A stretch of 64,000 nucleotides of DNA from Zonotrichia leucophrys gambelii (GCF_028769735.1 NC_088169.1:43863229-43927228); one strand, 5' to 3'; positions 39,001 through 50,282 are shown, numbered from the stretch's first letter. Notes: generated by a model not told the origin, from the letters alone. Numbers and translations: made by a program.

Positions 39001-40946
39001 ACAAGGTTAGAGGTGGCAATAAGAATCCATCACATTTGCTTGCTTTCGGTACCATTTGTTTACAGCGCAGGGATTTGGTGAGCTGAAGGAGTCCCTGCAC
39101 TGCAGTTGAGCAGCCGAGCATATCTGTGCTCAGATTTCCTCCTTAGATGGCCAACTCACAGTTCAAATGCCTTGGCTTCTCCTGTGCACAATCAGTCATG
39201 AGCTGTTCAAGCACCAGTGGCTCATCAGAACACCAGGCTCCTGGAACAAAAGCAACTGTCCACTCAAGCCTTTTTGCCTGAAGCTTACCTTCCTTTCCTC
39301 ATTACATGGTTCCTTTTTTATTGTTTAGCTTCAGCAGCCTCTCTGGTTACTCTAAGTTAGAAGTCACTGCTGCAAAGTTAGTGAGAGAAGTCTGGTAGTT
39401 TCAAAACAATGGAGCAGCAGGGTAGCTTCACTGATCTGTTGTCTTTCTTTATTGCAGAGCTTAAAACAGAGTTTATTCTTTTTAAAAAATTAATTTTAAA
39501 AAATATTTGTCATAGTTTTTAAGAACTGTCAGCCAGATTTAAGGAAAAGTTACTCATAAGAGGACATGAACACTTGCTGACTGAGGTTTTCACTAGACTC
39601 CTTGAGAGTTACAAGCTTTATCTTGACCAGTGCTAGCAGGTATCTCTCTGTGAATTTGCTTTTTTTTAAAAAAACTGTCCCTGGATTCTTTTCTATCACT
39701 GTTTTTTCTTGTATACCAGTCTATTTTAAATCACTAAAACCACATGAAAAAACATTTCCAACAATTTATCATATTCCACTTTTGCAGTATGCAATTCCTC
39801 AAAGTGTAGTACATTAAGGCATGCAATGCTAATGAAAAACAGTGACGACCTGTTTCTAGTTTGGATTTCTACAGAAAACCTTGTTTATGGTAATGCAAAT
39901 TAAAATAAACTTGTAAATAGGTATACTCTTTCAGTAAGTGAATGACAGAACCAAATTGATACAGCTCTGTTGAAATTCAAGGGCTTACTTTATTTATGTG
40001 ACCCAAGACTCTAACCTTAACAAAAATTTCAAACCATATCTTTTTAATTCCTCTTACCAACTAAGAATGATATCAGAAGACAAATAGAGTGAAGTCCAGT
40101 AGAAAAATTTCTGAGTTAGTGAAGAGCTGGCATGTATTAAAGACATTGTACAAGAATGTCTGGATCACCTCCTACCTGAAGGCTTCATATTAATCACATT
40201 GTGAATATGAAATTGTGCTGCACTCTTGTAAGCTTTCCTTGTAAATTGAACTTACAGATTTTAGCTCGTTGTTTTTTAAATGTAGCTATAGTATTTACAG
40301 GACTAAGTTGCCACAAAGATTAAGTATTTTGGAATCATCAAAATTTCTTTTTACACACCCTATAAAGATGTGCCTCAAGTGTGTACGGCTTGAACTTTAA
40401 CGTTATTTTTGCACACTTCCATATAATGAAGAGTGTCATGGCTGTATAAAAACTATCTAATGAAATCTTCTTTGTTGAAAAATAATTTTAGAGCATCTAA
40501 AAAAAATCATGCTCCTATGCCAGATGGTGAAATCTATGTCATATAATTCTCTATTTAACTGTGTGCTATATTGCAGCTTTGAATAGCCTGGCATGCGGGA
40601 GGCTGGTTGAAGCCCATCATCCATAAATACAAAACCAGTTATTTTGGGGAAGTGTTATGGGAAAAACTATTGAATGTTTCTCAAAACATAAAGGTTAAAA
40701 CTGTCAGTTATATGCAACAGGTTGACAGTGTCATTAGAATTCTATAGTGATGTCTTAGAGATATTTTGGCAGTATATCAAAGAGTAAAGAAATAGTGATT
40801 GAATATGCAGATTTTTGGAAACTGTCTACAGCCTAAACGGCTATACTGAAAACAAACTTCCATGTGCCTGCCAGCATTTAAAAAAAGAAGTATTGTGAAG
40901 AATTGATTTGCAGTCATTGATGAAACTGTCTGAAGTAATTACTGTG
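39001..40946. other. Unique sequence, no gene seen
   Basis: No coding or RNA gene recognised. The first 250 bases belong with the less AT-rich segment around the homeodomain/E-box cluster. Confidence 0.45.
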
Positions 40947-40989
40947 TTGCAGCATTACGGAGCCAAAATTGCAGCATTACAGAGCAAAC
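40947..40989. repeat. Two-copy ~22-bp tandem repeat
   Basis: A unit beginning TTGCAGCATTAC occurs at 40947-40968 and again at 40969-40989, differing by a G-to-A change (CGGAGC versus CAGAGC) and small differences at the unit ends. Likely a local duplication, with no function inferred. Confidence 0.85.
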
Positions 40990-42149
40990 TTGTGCAGTTT
41001 ATGGATTCCAGACTCTGTAGTTGCAGTGGACATCAAATTGAGCATTAAAGCAATGTACAGTTTACAGATCTTGGATTACATGATCTTCAAAATGGTGTAG
41101 ACTTATCAACTGATATTAAGGATTCCATACCCTCAAAGGGAATTAATATTTTCAAAAACAATCAAACAGATCAACTTCTAGAATTTTTCTTGAGGTACTT
41201 GTAGTATGCTCTAGTAATTTATCAATGTGGAAGGATAAAAACAGTTTGCAATTCTGAATGGAGATATAAAAACAAAATATAACTTTATTCATTATTATAA
41301 TGTTTGTACCTCCACATTAAATTTTGGATATATTTCTGCCTACTATTTTTAAAGGAGGTGGATCAATACTTTAATATAGATCCATGGAATACTGTAGTAT
41401 GTGCTTGCAGTATTCAATTTCTTTAATCAGACAATCCTTTTTATCCATCAGACTGGAAGGACACTGCCTAAACTTGCAGCTCAACACTATTTGAAATGTT
41501 CTCTGACAAGCTGTGGTTCGAGCAGGCATTATAATTTAACACCATGAAAGTCAACTCTTCTTGTGGTTATATGAGTAAGTTATTAAGTGTGCTGTGATAC
41601 TATTTCTAGAAAGTTTTCTGCTTACCTGAAAGCTTCCAAGTGAAAAAATTATTTAAGGGAGTAGAAGAAAGGTGAAGAATGAAGAAGAAGAATGGTTCAA
41701 GCCATTTTTTCATCTTTATTTTTTTCTTGAGAACTGAATGTTCATGCTGGACTGAGTTCCCTGGAGAAGTGGGTTACCTAATCTATACAGTATTTGATTC
41801 TCTCATTTCAGAAGAAAAAAATTCAATATAGGAAGGTAACCTCAGTTAGAAACAGAACATTTGTCACATCCTTTATAGTATTATAAAAAGAGTCATAGTA
41901 AAGGCTTACTTTTGATTTGAAATAGCATGTATAGCCAAATGACTACAGAAATAATGGAAGAAATTAGGTAAAATCAATGTTATATTGAAACTACACCACC
42001 TGTAATAAAATTTATAAATTAACTTCATTGTTTTCTTTTCTTCATCCAAAAGACTGAAACATACATTTTTCACATCATTTAAAAATAATATTTATCAATA
42101 AATTTTTTATTTTCATTCTTTTAATTTCCTTTTTATTTCTCTTTCCTTT
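40990..42149. other. AT-rich unique sequence, no gene seen
   Basis: No gene or repeat family recognised. Confidence 0.5.
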
Positions 42150-42552
42150 GTAAATGATCTGGAGGCTGGAATCACATCTATATTAAGGAAGTTTGTTGGT
42201 GATACTGAATTAGGAGGAGCTATGGATTCCCTCAAGGATAAAGAGGCCTTCGAAGGACATCTGGATAAACTAGGGAGTTGAGCAATTATATAATCCAGTA
42301 GGTGGCACCTCTACCCATAGCAGGGTGGTTGGAATTAGAAAAGTTCCCTTCCAGCACAAACCATTCTATGATTCTGTGATACTATGATTCTATTATTCTG
42401 TGACCATCTGAAATTCAACAAGAGAAAATGCCAGAATCTGCACTTTGGGCAGCGTAATCCTGGCTGTACATCCACACTGGGGAATGAGAGGCTGGAGAGA
42501 AGCCCACTGCAAGGAGCAGATCCCCTTCAACCTGTGATAGTCTTTGATTCAT
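42150..42552 (+). mobile_element. CR1 LINE fragment, interrupted by nested CR1
   Basis: Left part (42150-42285): GTAAATGATCTGGAGGCTGG, TTTGTTGGTGATACTGAATT, then CATCTGGATAAACTAGGGAG, which is the RT-downstream part of CR1 ORF2. Right part (42405-42552): CTGAAATTCAACAAGAGAAAATG, CCAGAATCTGCACTTTGGGC and GGGGAATGAGAGGCTGG, which continues the same family sequence. It then skips to a short tail ending in TTTGATTC. The break is filled by another CR1 tail (42286-42404). Part of the 3' region is deleted and frames are broken. Confidence 0.8.
42286..42404 (+). mobile_element. Nested CR1 3' tail
   Basis: An approximately 120-base CR1 3' end: TCCAGTAGGTGGCACCTCTACCCAT, AGCAGGGTGGTTGGAATTAG and TTCCCTTCCAGCACAAACC, ending in an ATTCTATGATTCTGTGATACTATGATTC-type tail. 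It lies within another CR1 in the same orientation. The host sequence resumes immediately after it at the expected place, so this insertion is younger than the host copy. Confidence 0.8.
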
Positions 42553-43904
42553 AGGTCTAGTTTGCTTTTCTTGTTAAAGAATACATATTTACTTAGAGAA
42601 ATTATTTCCTGTGCTGAGCTGCAAAGGTGACTGTATTAAGCTTAGCAACAGGTTTTTAATTTCTGGCTGCTTCTCCCTGACATCCTCCCTCCCTCCTTTC
42701 CCTGCCCTTCCATTTTTGATAATGGCTTTAGAATACCTGGCTAGATGTAGCTAAATAACTGCAGCATTAAGGCAGAGAATTCAGTGTTTGAGCTAGAAAA
42801 TTCAGATTCTTTCTACATTCTGTTCAGTGCTGTGCAATCTGATATTTTCTTGTTGTGACACATAGGTGAAAATTATTTGAGCCCCAAAAATTATTTTGAT
42901 CAGTGATATTAGCTTAGCCAACTCATACAAGGAGTTTTATCCCATAAAATTGAAATTATTCAGTGATTTATCTTCATTCTTTTGTTACTGAAACTTTTTT
43001 ATTATTTGAATAGATATTGAGAATTGGTCTTTCCAGAAGTGGTAAACAGTATGTTGTTTACATGTGCAGTGACTCAAAGTAGTCAGCAACTGATGATTCA
43101 TTGCCATATGCTACAATTTCCACAATTGCTGGCGATTATTAGAGGAGAATTTTGATCCAATCTCAAAGGACAGATTAGGAGTTTGTGAGTATTCTGAAGG
43201 CAAGAGACCCCAGGCAGGATTCATCTTATTTGGCTTTCAACATCTACTGATGGGATGTCTGCCCTTAGTGCTCTTTCTGTTCAAATGAGAGAAATATGTT
43301 TATCTGTTGCAAAATTCATCTGATCAAATTTTGCTAATCCCCCTAAAATGAGATAAATTGTACAGCATAAGTTGTAATTGCTCCCCATGTTCTATAAAGG
43401 GGAATCTAGACAGATGATCTGAGATACACAGTCTGCACTAAAATGTAAATAGAAACCCTCCTACCCCTCCCACTACAAAGCTGACAAGTTTGCCCTTTCA
43501 CTTCATAAACACTGAGAGAGTCTCCCCTCCAATTCAGGCTTCCCTTGTCCTCCATTCCTTCATTAACTTCCTCTAGATGGTTCAAAGAAACAACTTTAAA
43601 ACTGCCTCATACATGGAGATACTAACATTTCAGTGATGAACACACCTTCTAGATCAGTTTTTACTCCTTGGCCCATGTCTGATGGAGATGCCTCTGCACT
43701 TGTTGGTGCCAAAGTTCTGCTAGAAACTAATAAATATTTTTGAAGTATTTCTGTGAGGGTGGAATGTGGTTGATCTGTCTAACAGTATGTGAGGTAATAG
43801 GATTTTGGTCCACAGAAACTCTGCCCTTTACATTCATGTGCTGATATGGTGGAAGTCTCTAGCACACGACCTTTTTTTCTCTTACCAGGAAACTGTACTG
43901 AGCC
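42553..43904. other. Unique sequence, no gene seen
   Basis: No gene or repeat recognised. It includes a pyrimidine-rich patch near 42680-42710. Confidence 0.5.
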
Positions 43905-44461
43905 TGTCTGGGAAGGAGTTAACTTTTCTTGTAGCAGCACTTACACTGCTGTGCTTTGTGTTAGTAACCAGAACAATGCTGGTAACAATCCAGTGTTTTG
44001 GTGACTGCTGAGCAGCATTGCACATAACAACATCAGGGCTGCCTCTTCCAACTTGCCCTCCAATGGCCTGTAGGCTGAGGGTGAGCAAGGCTGAGAGGGA
44101 ACACAGCTGGAACAGCTGACCCAAGCTGACCAGAGAGGTGCTCCTTACCAGACAACATCGTGCCCAGCATGAAACATTAAGAGAAAGAAGGATTGGGTGG
44201 GCATTTTTCAGTAAGTCATTTGTCATCAAGGTATTTGCCCTCTGGAGCAACTGCTCTGCATATTGAGGCCCTGCTTCTCAAGAAGTGACTGGGGAAACAC
44301 AGAATTAGTCTCTTTCTCCTTTGCTTCTCAGCACTGCTTTTGCTTTTCTTTGTCAAGCTGCCTTTGTCTCGAGGATTTTTCTCTCCTTTGTCATGCTGAG
44401 GAGGGGGAGTGAAGAGCAGCTTGGAGGTCACTTGGAATCCCATGAAGATCAAGCCACTGCA
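43905..44461 (+). mobile_element. Avian ERV solo LTR, about 557 bp, decayed
   Basis: The block starts TGTCTGGGAAGGAGTTAAC and runs through TGACTGCTGAGCAGCATTGC, an AACACAGCTGGAACAGCTGACC stretch, CAAGCTGACCAGAGAGG and ATCGTGCCCAGCAT. It continues to a TTTTTCTCTCC segment and GAGGAGGGGGAGTGAAGAGC, ending CCACTGCA at 44461. Order and spacing fit a common avian LTR family as I remember it, in plus orientation. It has TG...CA ends but no clean target duplication (GAGCC on the left, GGACC on the right, 3 of 5 matching). No internal retroviral sequence remains, so it is a solo LTR. The overlapping frames on both strands are not genes. Confidence 0.75.
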
Positions 44462-45117
44462 GGACCCAAAAATTGTTACTCAGTTTACAAAGAGAAGAAG
44501 GGGATGATTTTGCTAGGAAAAAATATTAGCTGCAAATTATTTATTCAACTTTAATTTTCAGATGAAACAGGAATGAATCATTTCAGCTGTCACAAATTTT
44601 AAGCTCTCTTTAAGCTGTGGACACTTAATAGTTTGTTCTTTTTAAATGTGTATTTTTACTTAATAAATGTGCCTTATATATATATCATAAATGACTGGCT
44701 TCTTTTTATTTGAAACTATGCCCAGATTATTTCTTTCTAGTGAAAAAGTGAAAGATTATCTTTCATATGTTAAAATAAACTGAAATTGATGACCCTGAGA
44801 CATATAAATGGAAGCAGAACAGAAAACCTAGTTCTGAAAGTTGCTTCATAAATAATTCATGGCTTTTCTAGAAATAGTCCATGAGCTTTTTACGAGATTT
44901 TGTAAGCCCTAAAGTTTTTATTATCACAAGTTCTATACTGCTTCAGTTGTAAGCTACTTTTGCAAATATATAAAAAATACAGTTGGAAGGGCAGTAAAAC
45001 CAGGCATCTTTGCCCCACAGTGCACATTTTCTTATTTAAAGCTGTAGTGTCTGGCATTTGTAATTAGCTGAAACATTCAACATAGTACCTGATATACTTG
45101 TTAACTAAGTAACTAGG
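44462..45117. other. AT-rich unique sequence, no gene seen
   Basis: No gene or interspersed repeat recognised. A short TA run lies near 44676-44687. Confidence 0.5.
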
Positions 45118-45151
45118 AAAAAACCGAACCAAACCAAACAAAACCTAACCA
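45118..45151. repeat. Degenerate (AAACC)n patch
   Basis: AAACCGAACCAAACC followed by AAACAAAACCTAACC: a short imperfect pentanucleotide repeat like the one at 35872-35932. Confidence 0.8.
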
Positions 45152-46534
45152 AAAATAAGAAAAAATAGGTAGTCTGTATTTGGAGAAAGGTTTAGAGCTG
45201 ATAGATTTAAATTCAATTTTTTTCAGGTTCTTTTTCCTTATGTAACTTATCTAAAGCCACAGCATTACTTTGGGGAATGATTACCTGCTTTGTGTTTCAC
45301 CTCTTTGACATTGATTGCAATGATTCAAAGCTTATTTTTTGTTTCACAGTTATGACTGAGAAGATAAATAGTTTCTGACATATATGACATATGACACAGT
45401 GCTCATGATGATTTAAAATGGAATTCTTGCAAAAAATCTTCCTACAAGAATTCATTGTCTCTCAGTAATTTTAGTAGAGAAATTTTGTTAGAGTATTTTC
45501 AGAAATCAAACCTATAGGAGGGGAAGGGAAAAATCGCGACATTGAGGGATTTTCTTTTTCTAATTTTGGTTGTTGTTTTTAAAGAAAGCTTTTCTTCCCT
45601 CTTTATTTCCCAGTTCTGGTTTACAGCAGGAAAGCGTGAAAAATCTAACAGAATTATTAGTGCTTTTGGAAGCAGAAGTAATAATATAAAACATGATCCG
45701 CACTTGATGCATGAAGAACTGGGAATTACACTTAATCAGGGTCTCAGATTTAAACTCAGCAACACTGAGGCACATGTGCAAGTCACATGAGAATTCAGGA
45801 ACAATACTTTAATGTCTTTCCAAATGTGGGAAACAAACTTGGGTAGTCAAATTTTGCATGTTGTTCAAACCTACAGAAGATGTCCCATGTTTTCAGATTG
45901 AAAGTTATAAAATATATATTTTTTTATTGTTTTGCCAGAGAGTAAGCCAAACTTCCCACTCAAAGAGAGTAATATGAAATTGCGTAGTCAATGAACAAGG
46001 AAAAAAAAAGGAAAAAAAGAAAGAAAAAATAGTTCTATAAAAAAATAGGTTTTAATTGTATATTTTCCTTATATATGGTTGTGTCCTAGATCTCCAAGTC
46101 AGTCTCCACTGATTTAGGTAGTGGCAGCCTTGTTTTTGCAGTTTCCTTTTACAGTCTCCCTTTACTTCTATTTCAATAAAAATTTTTATCTTTCCTTTGC
46201 CCAATCTATTCTGCTTTGGCAATTTTTCACTTCAGAGCACTTAGATAATATTTTTTTTTTTGACTTATACATACAGACAATTGAGGCATGCGCACAGTCT
46301 ACCATTATCAGAGTAATGTCTAACATTTTTAATAGAGAAACTCTTCATTTACTGTGAGAATTTTTGATTTCCATCTTGGACCTCAGTTCACTCATATCTT
46401 TTAAACATATTCTTAAATTCATCTTTATTAACTGAAATGCAAAAAGCAAATTCTAAGCTGCTGCTGGTTTCACAAGGGATATGCCCCAAACAAAAGGTAA
46501 AACTAATGCCTAAACTTCTGAATTAGGATATTAA
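45152..46534. other. AT-rich unique sequence, no gene seen
   Basis: Opposed frames of 82 (45542-45790) and 73 (45560-45781) codons have no motif. A-rich tract with G interruptions at about 46000-46030. Confidence 0.5.
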
Positions 46535-47885
46535 CAGAATCAAATGAGCACAGAATTGTTAGGGTTGGAAGGTACTTCTGGAGCTGACTCACCCAAACCC
46601 CCTCTGCCAAGGCAGGGTCTCCCAGAGCAGAGGACTTAGGAATGGGTTCAAGTGAGCTTTGAACATCCAGAGGGGAAGACTCTATTACCTCCCTGGGCAG
46701 CCTGTTCCGATGTTTTGCCATCCTCAATGTAAAGAAGTTCTTCCTCGTGTTGAGGTGAAACTTCCTCAGTTTTACTTCATGACCATTCTGTCATCATCCT
46801 GTCTCTGGGTACCACTGAAAAGAGTCTGGCACCATCCTCTTGGCACACACCTTTGAGATATTTATGTGCATTGATAACATCCCCTCTCAGTCTTCTCTTC
46901 TTTAGAATAAACCAGCCCAGCTCCCTCAGTCTCTCCTCATAAGAGATGTTTCAGACCTCTCATCATCTTTGCAGTCTCCAATGGACCCTCTTCAGTACCT
47001 TCTTGTCTCTCTCGTACTGGGGATCCCAGAAATGGACAGAGCACTCCAGATGTGGCCTCACTAAGGCTGAGCTGAGTATAGGGGCAGGATCATCTCCCTG
47101 GACTCGCCAGCCACGCTCTTCTCAATTTACCCCAGGCTCTCCTGGCCACAAGGCCATACTGCTGACTAGTTGCCAACTTGTCATTCACCAAGACTCCCAG
47201 GATTTTCTGTATAGAGCTGTTATCTAGTAGGTCATCCTCAGGCCCCAGCTCCTTCAGCATCCTTGGGTGCAAACCCATCAGGGGGCATGGATTTATGGAT
47301 TTTTAGTCTGCCCAGCTAACCTGTAACACAGCCCCCTATAGCCAGGGGGAAATCTTCCTTTCTCCAACCATCTTCTCTTACCTGTGGGATCTGGGACTCC
47401 TGAGGGCTGAGCTCAGCGCTAAGGACTCAGGCAAAGATGACATTCAATACTTCTGCCTTCTCTGTGTCCTCTTTCTCTGTCCTGGACACCCACATGCTTC
47501 AGCAGCATATTTTCCCTAATCTTTTAGTGATGATGTACTTATAGAAACATTTCTTGTTGTCCTTGATGTTCTTTGCCAGAGTCAATTCCAAGTGGGCCTT
47601 GACCTTCTCCATTGCTTTTTTGCATACCTTGATGATGCTCCTATAGTACTCCACTGTGGCCTGTCTCTTTTTCCACATCTCATAAATTTCTTCTGTCTGA
47701 TATTTGCTAGAGGTCCATGCTCATCCCACCCCTTTTGCCTGATTTCATCATCATGGGATATACGGGTCTTGAACTTGGAGGAAGTGGTGCTTAAATATTG
47801 ACCAGTTCTCTTGGACTTCCTTCTCTTCTAGAGCCCTGTCCTGTGGGATTCCTTTGAGCAGGAATCCTCTTCATTCAATGCTGAA
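46535..47885 (-). mobile_element. Long CR1 LINE with internal RT deletion
   Basis: The longest CR1 copy in the window, inverted. From its 3' side it shows a degraded tail, then the ORF2 C-terminus (NRLPREVIES at about 46690-46720). Next come GGGTACCACTGAAAAGAG, TACTGGGGATCCCAGAAATGG and CAGATGTGGCCTCAC. Further upstream in the element, one minus-strand frame (47090-47278) reads from HPRMLKELG, which precedes the RT in intact copies, straight into LGVLVNDKLATSQQ, which follows the RT. The catalytic core is therefore missing, with the junction near 47233-47245. The pre-RT linker follows, with AKNIKDNKKCFYKYI encoded at 47532-47576. The copy cannot encode a working polymerase. Confidence 0.9.
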
Positions 47886-48772
47886 TGGGACACAAACAAG
47901 GATGATAGTTCATCTTTGTATGCAGGTGACTGTGAGGTGAGTTATGAATGTGTTTTTTTGTTCATCCGGGATATTCTTTCTTACAATGCCACTTTTGCAC
48001 TAAAACTGGTAGTTACTGCTTCTGACCACAAATTTCCATTTTTTCCACATATGCCAAACAAATATGTCCAGAACTGTTGTCTAACTTGCAGGCCTTATAG
48101 CTGCTTGCTAAATTGTGGCAATAAAGAACAGGAATAAGTGTGTTTTTCATCTTCCATTCTCCACCCAGAATCATGGCTGCAGACAAATAATAGGCAGTAT
48201 AAAAGAAAAGTTCTTTCCACATGATCATATGATGACTTCATTTAGAAATATGGAGTTTTCTTCAGTTTTGAGAAACACCAAAATTCTGTGCAAAATTACT
48301 TAAAGAAAAAACATCTTAGCATGTTTCCTGGGCACATAACACAATCTTTGTTTTATTTTGTTTTGCGTAGAACAAGAGTTGACATGTTCAATAGATGATG
48401 AAAACAAGAGAAATGGAAGCAGACAAGAATGGGAACCAGTATGTAAGCCATTCAGGCTAATAGACAGACTAGCTTAAAAAAATGCAGTTACAAAGAGTCA
48501 AAATCACAGTGAAATCTGTAAATGAGAAAGAAATACAGAGATCAAACTAATATTAAAGCAATATGAGCCTTCAAGCCTCCAAACATGGAGAGCATATTGT
48601 GTTTCAGTTGGAGATACTGGAAAGCGAATAAGGGGAAAAGATGAAAAACTTGTCATGGGATGAGTAGAATAAAGCAGACTGAAACACTGTGTAGTTTTAA
48701 TTCCCTCCACCTGGAAAGTCTAAGCTCAGCATAGGCCAAACATCATCAAATCCTTACTCTCAGTAAGTGTTT
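47886..48772. other. Unique sequence, no gene seen
   Basis: No gene or repeat recognised. Overlapping short frames only. Confidence 0.5.
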
Positions 48773-49366
48773 GCAGAGAGACCTTGGCAAATTAGAGGAC
48801 AGGGCAATCACCACCCATATGAAGTTCACCAAGGGAAAGTTCCAGATTCTGCACCTGGGATGGGGCAGCCCTGCATGTACAGACTGGGGAATGAGAGGCT
48901 GGAAAGGAGTGCTGCTGAAAGGGACCTGGGAGTCCTGGTCAGTGGAAAGTTGAACATGAGTCAGCAGTGTCCTGGAATCCAGGAGGGCTGTCCGGAGGGG
49001 CATCAGGGACAGCATCACAGCTGGGCGAGGGAGGGGATTGTCCTGCTCTGCTCTGCACTGGGGCGGCCTCACCTCGAGTGCTGGGGGTAGGTTTGGGCAT
49101 CACAACATAAGAAAGACATTATGCTATTAGACAGTATCCAAAGGAGGGCAGCAATCATGGTGAAGGGCCTTGAAGAAAAGCTGTATGACAAGAGGCTGAG
49201 GTCACTTGATCTGTTCAACCTGGAAAAGAGGAGAGAGGAGACCTCATTTCAGTTACAACTTCCTCCTGAGGGGATGAAGAGGTAAAGCACTGATCTCTTC
49301 TCTGTGGTGATCAGTGACAGGACTTGTGGGAAAGACCTGAAGTTGCATTAGGGGATGTTTAAATCA
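48773..49366 (+). mobile_element. CR1 LINE, 5' segment of a split copy
   Basis: Sense CR1 from just after the RT domain: CATATGAAGTTCACCAAGGG, ATTCTGCACCTGGGATGGGG, then a frame reading RDLGVLVSGKLNMSQQC and later ALGRPHLECW. The match continues through GGGCCTTGAAGAAAAGCTG and a CTGTTCAACCTGGAAAAGAGGAG segment to GGGGATGTTTAAATCA. The sequence is cut inside the conserved stretch before GATATTAG, where the LTR at 49367-50049 is inserted. Coordinates include the left target duplication AAATCA (49361-49366). Confidence 0.9.
49361..49366. repeat. Left target-site duplication
   Basis: AAATCA directly before the LTR, repeated exactly at 50050-50055. With one copy removed, the host CR1 reads continuously as GTTTAAATCAGATATTAG. 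Confidence 0.9.
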
Positions 49367-50049
49367 TGCGGGGGGGGCGTACGTGGCCCAAAGGTCAAAG
49401 TCCGGCTAGCCGAGGGCGAAGGCCGACGCCCCTCTGCAATTCCTGGCCATCACCCCTCGGCGTCTGAGGGCCTCGGGCTGCGCTGGCTGCGGACTGGCTC
49501 ACACCGCTGGTATTGGCGAGGAAAGGAGCTGACCACTTCACCGGGGGTTAACGTCGGTTTATTGATGGTATCGGGAATCCAACATGGGGAAACCAGCCGG
49601 GAAAGTGGCGCCGAATAGGGGGTGAAACAGGATTATAAAGGAGCGGGGGTGTGTACACGTGGAACCCATCGGGAAAGGTGAGGGGATGAAGTTCACAGAA
49701 CTGACATTCCAGGGAAACCAATAAATAAAAGGTAAGGGAGGGGTCCCGGGACCACAGCCAACCACCACCTCCAGGGAAACAAAGGTTCTGGAAAACCGGG
49801 AGGAGTGGGGGGTGATTGACTGGGCCCAGGGAGGAGAAAGGATTTACTAAAAAGGGAAAAAGGGGGAGGAGAAATTATATAACTTGGGTGACAGACACAG
49901 ACTGAGGGCAGGGGTAACCATAGTAACATAACTGACATCAGGGCTGTGGCGGGAAAACTGGGGAGGACAGAACCATTTTACACATAATAGGGGGGAACAA
50001 TACATAAACTGGGGGAATAACACAAGAAACTTAACAACACACTACAACA
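49367..50049 (-). mobile_element. CpG-rich ERV solo LTR, 683 bp, with perfect duplication
   Basis: The element has exact TG...CA ends (TG at 49367-49368, CA at 50048-50049), a 6-bp target duplication AAATCA on each side, and sits inside a CR1. The minus strand gives the sensible order of parts: a U3-like region, a TATA-like CTTTATAATC (49631-49640), an AATAAA polyadenylation signal about 75 bases downstream (complement of 49558-49563), then a GC- and CpG-rich R/U5 to the end. No primer-binding site, gag, pol or env is present, so the provirus was reduced to one LTR. A 6-bp duplication suits alpha- or betaretrovirus-like (ERVK-type) families. The short frames inside it are not genes. Confidence 0.9.
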
Positions 50050-50055
50050 AAATCA
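50050..50055. repeat. Right target-site duplication
   Basis: AAATCA, identical to 49361-49366, directly after the LTR's terminal CA. Confidence 0.9.
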
Positions 50056-50282
50056 GATATTAGAAGAAAGTTCTTCACCCAGAGAATGGTTGGGCACTGG
50101 AACAGGCTCCCAAGGGAAGTGGTCACAGCACCAAGCCTGACAGAGCTTAAAAAGAATATGAACAATGCTCTCAGGCTCATGGTATGATTCTTGGGCATGT
50201 TGCTGTGCAAGGCCAGGATTTGGACTTTGATGATTCTCCAGGGTCCCTTCCAATTCAGGATATTCTGTGATTCTGTGACTCA
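50050..50282 (+). mobile_element. CR1 LINE, 3' segment of the split copy
   Basis: Continues the CR1 interrupted at 49366: AGATATTAGAAGAAAGTTC, GGGCACTGGAACAGGCTCCC, AGGGAAGTGGTCACAGCACC, a GACAGAGCTTAAAAAG segment and CAGGGTCCCTTCCAATTCAG, ending in GATATTCTGTGATTCTGTGAC. Same strand and correct order relative to 48773-49366, so both halves are one insertion. Confidence 0.9.

Noticed and set aside
43805..44554. Overlapping frames up to 122 codons on both strands
   Set aside because: They coincide with a decayed LTR and have no recognisable domain.
46503..47278. Minus-strand frames that resemble protein (NRLPREVIES, HPRMLKELG, LGVLVNDKL)
   Set aside because: These are remnants of CR1 ORF2, with the polymerase core deleted, and not host genes.
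48767..49090. Plus-strand 107-codon frame with LGVLVSGKLNMSQQC
   Set aside because: A CR1 ORF2 remnant inside a truncated copy, with no start context or independent gene structure.
49355..49938. Open frames of 69-87 codons inside the LTR
   Set aside because: The LTR is non-coding and GC-rich, so stop codons are sparse. There is no retroviral gene sequence in these frames.
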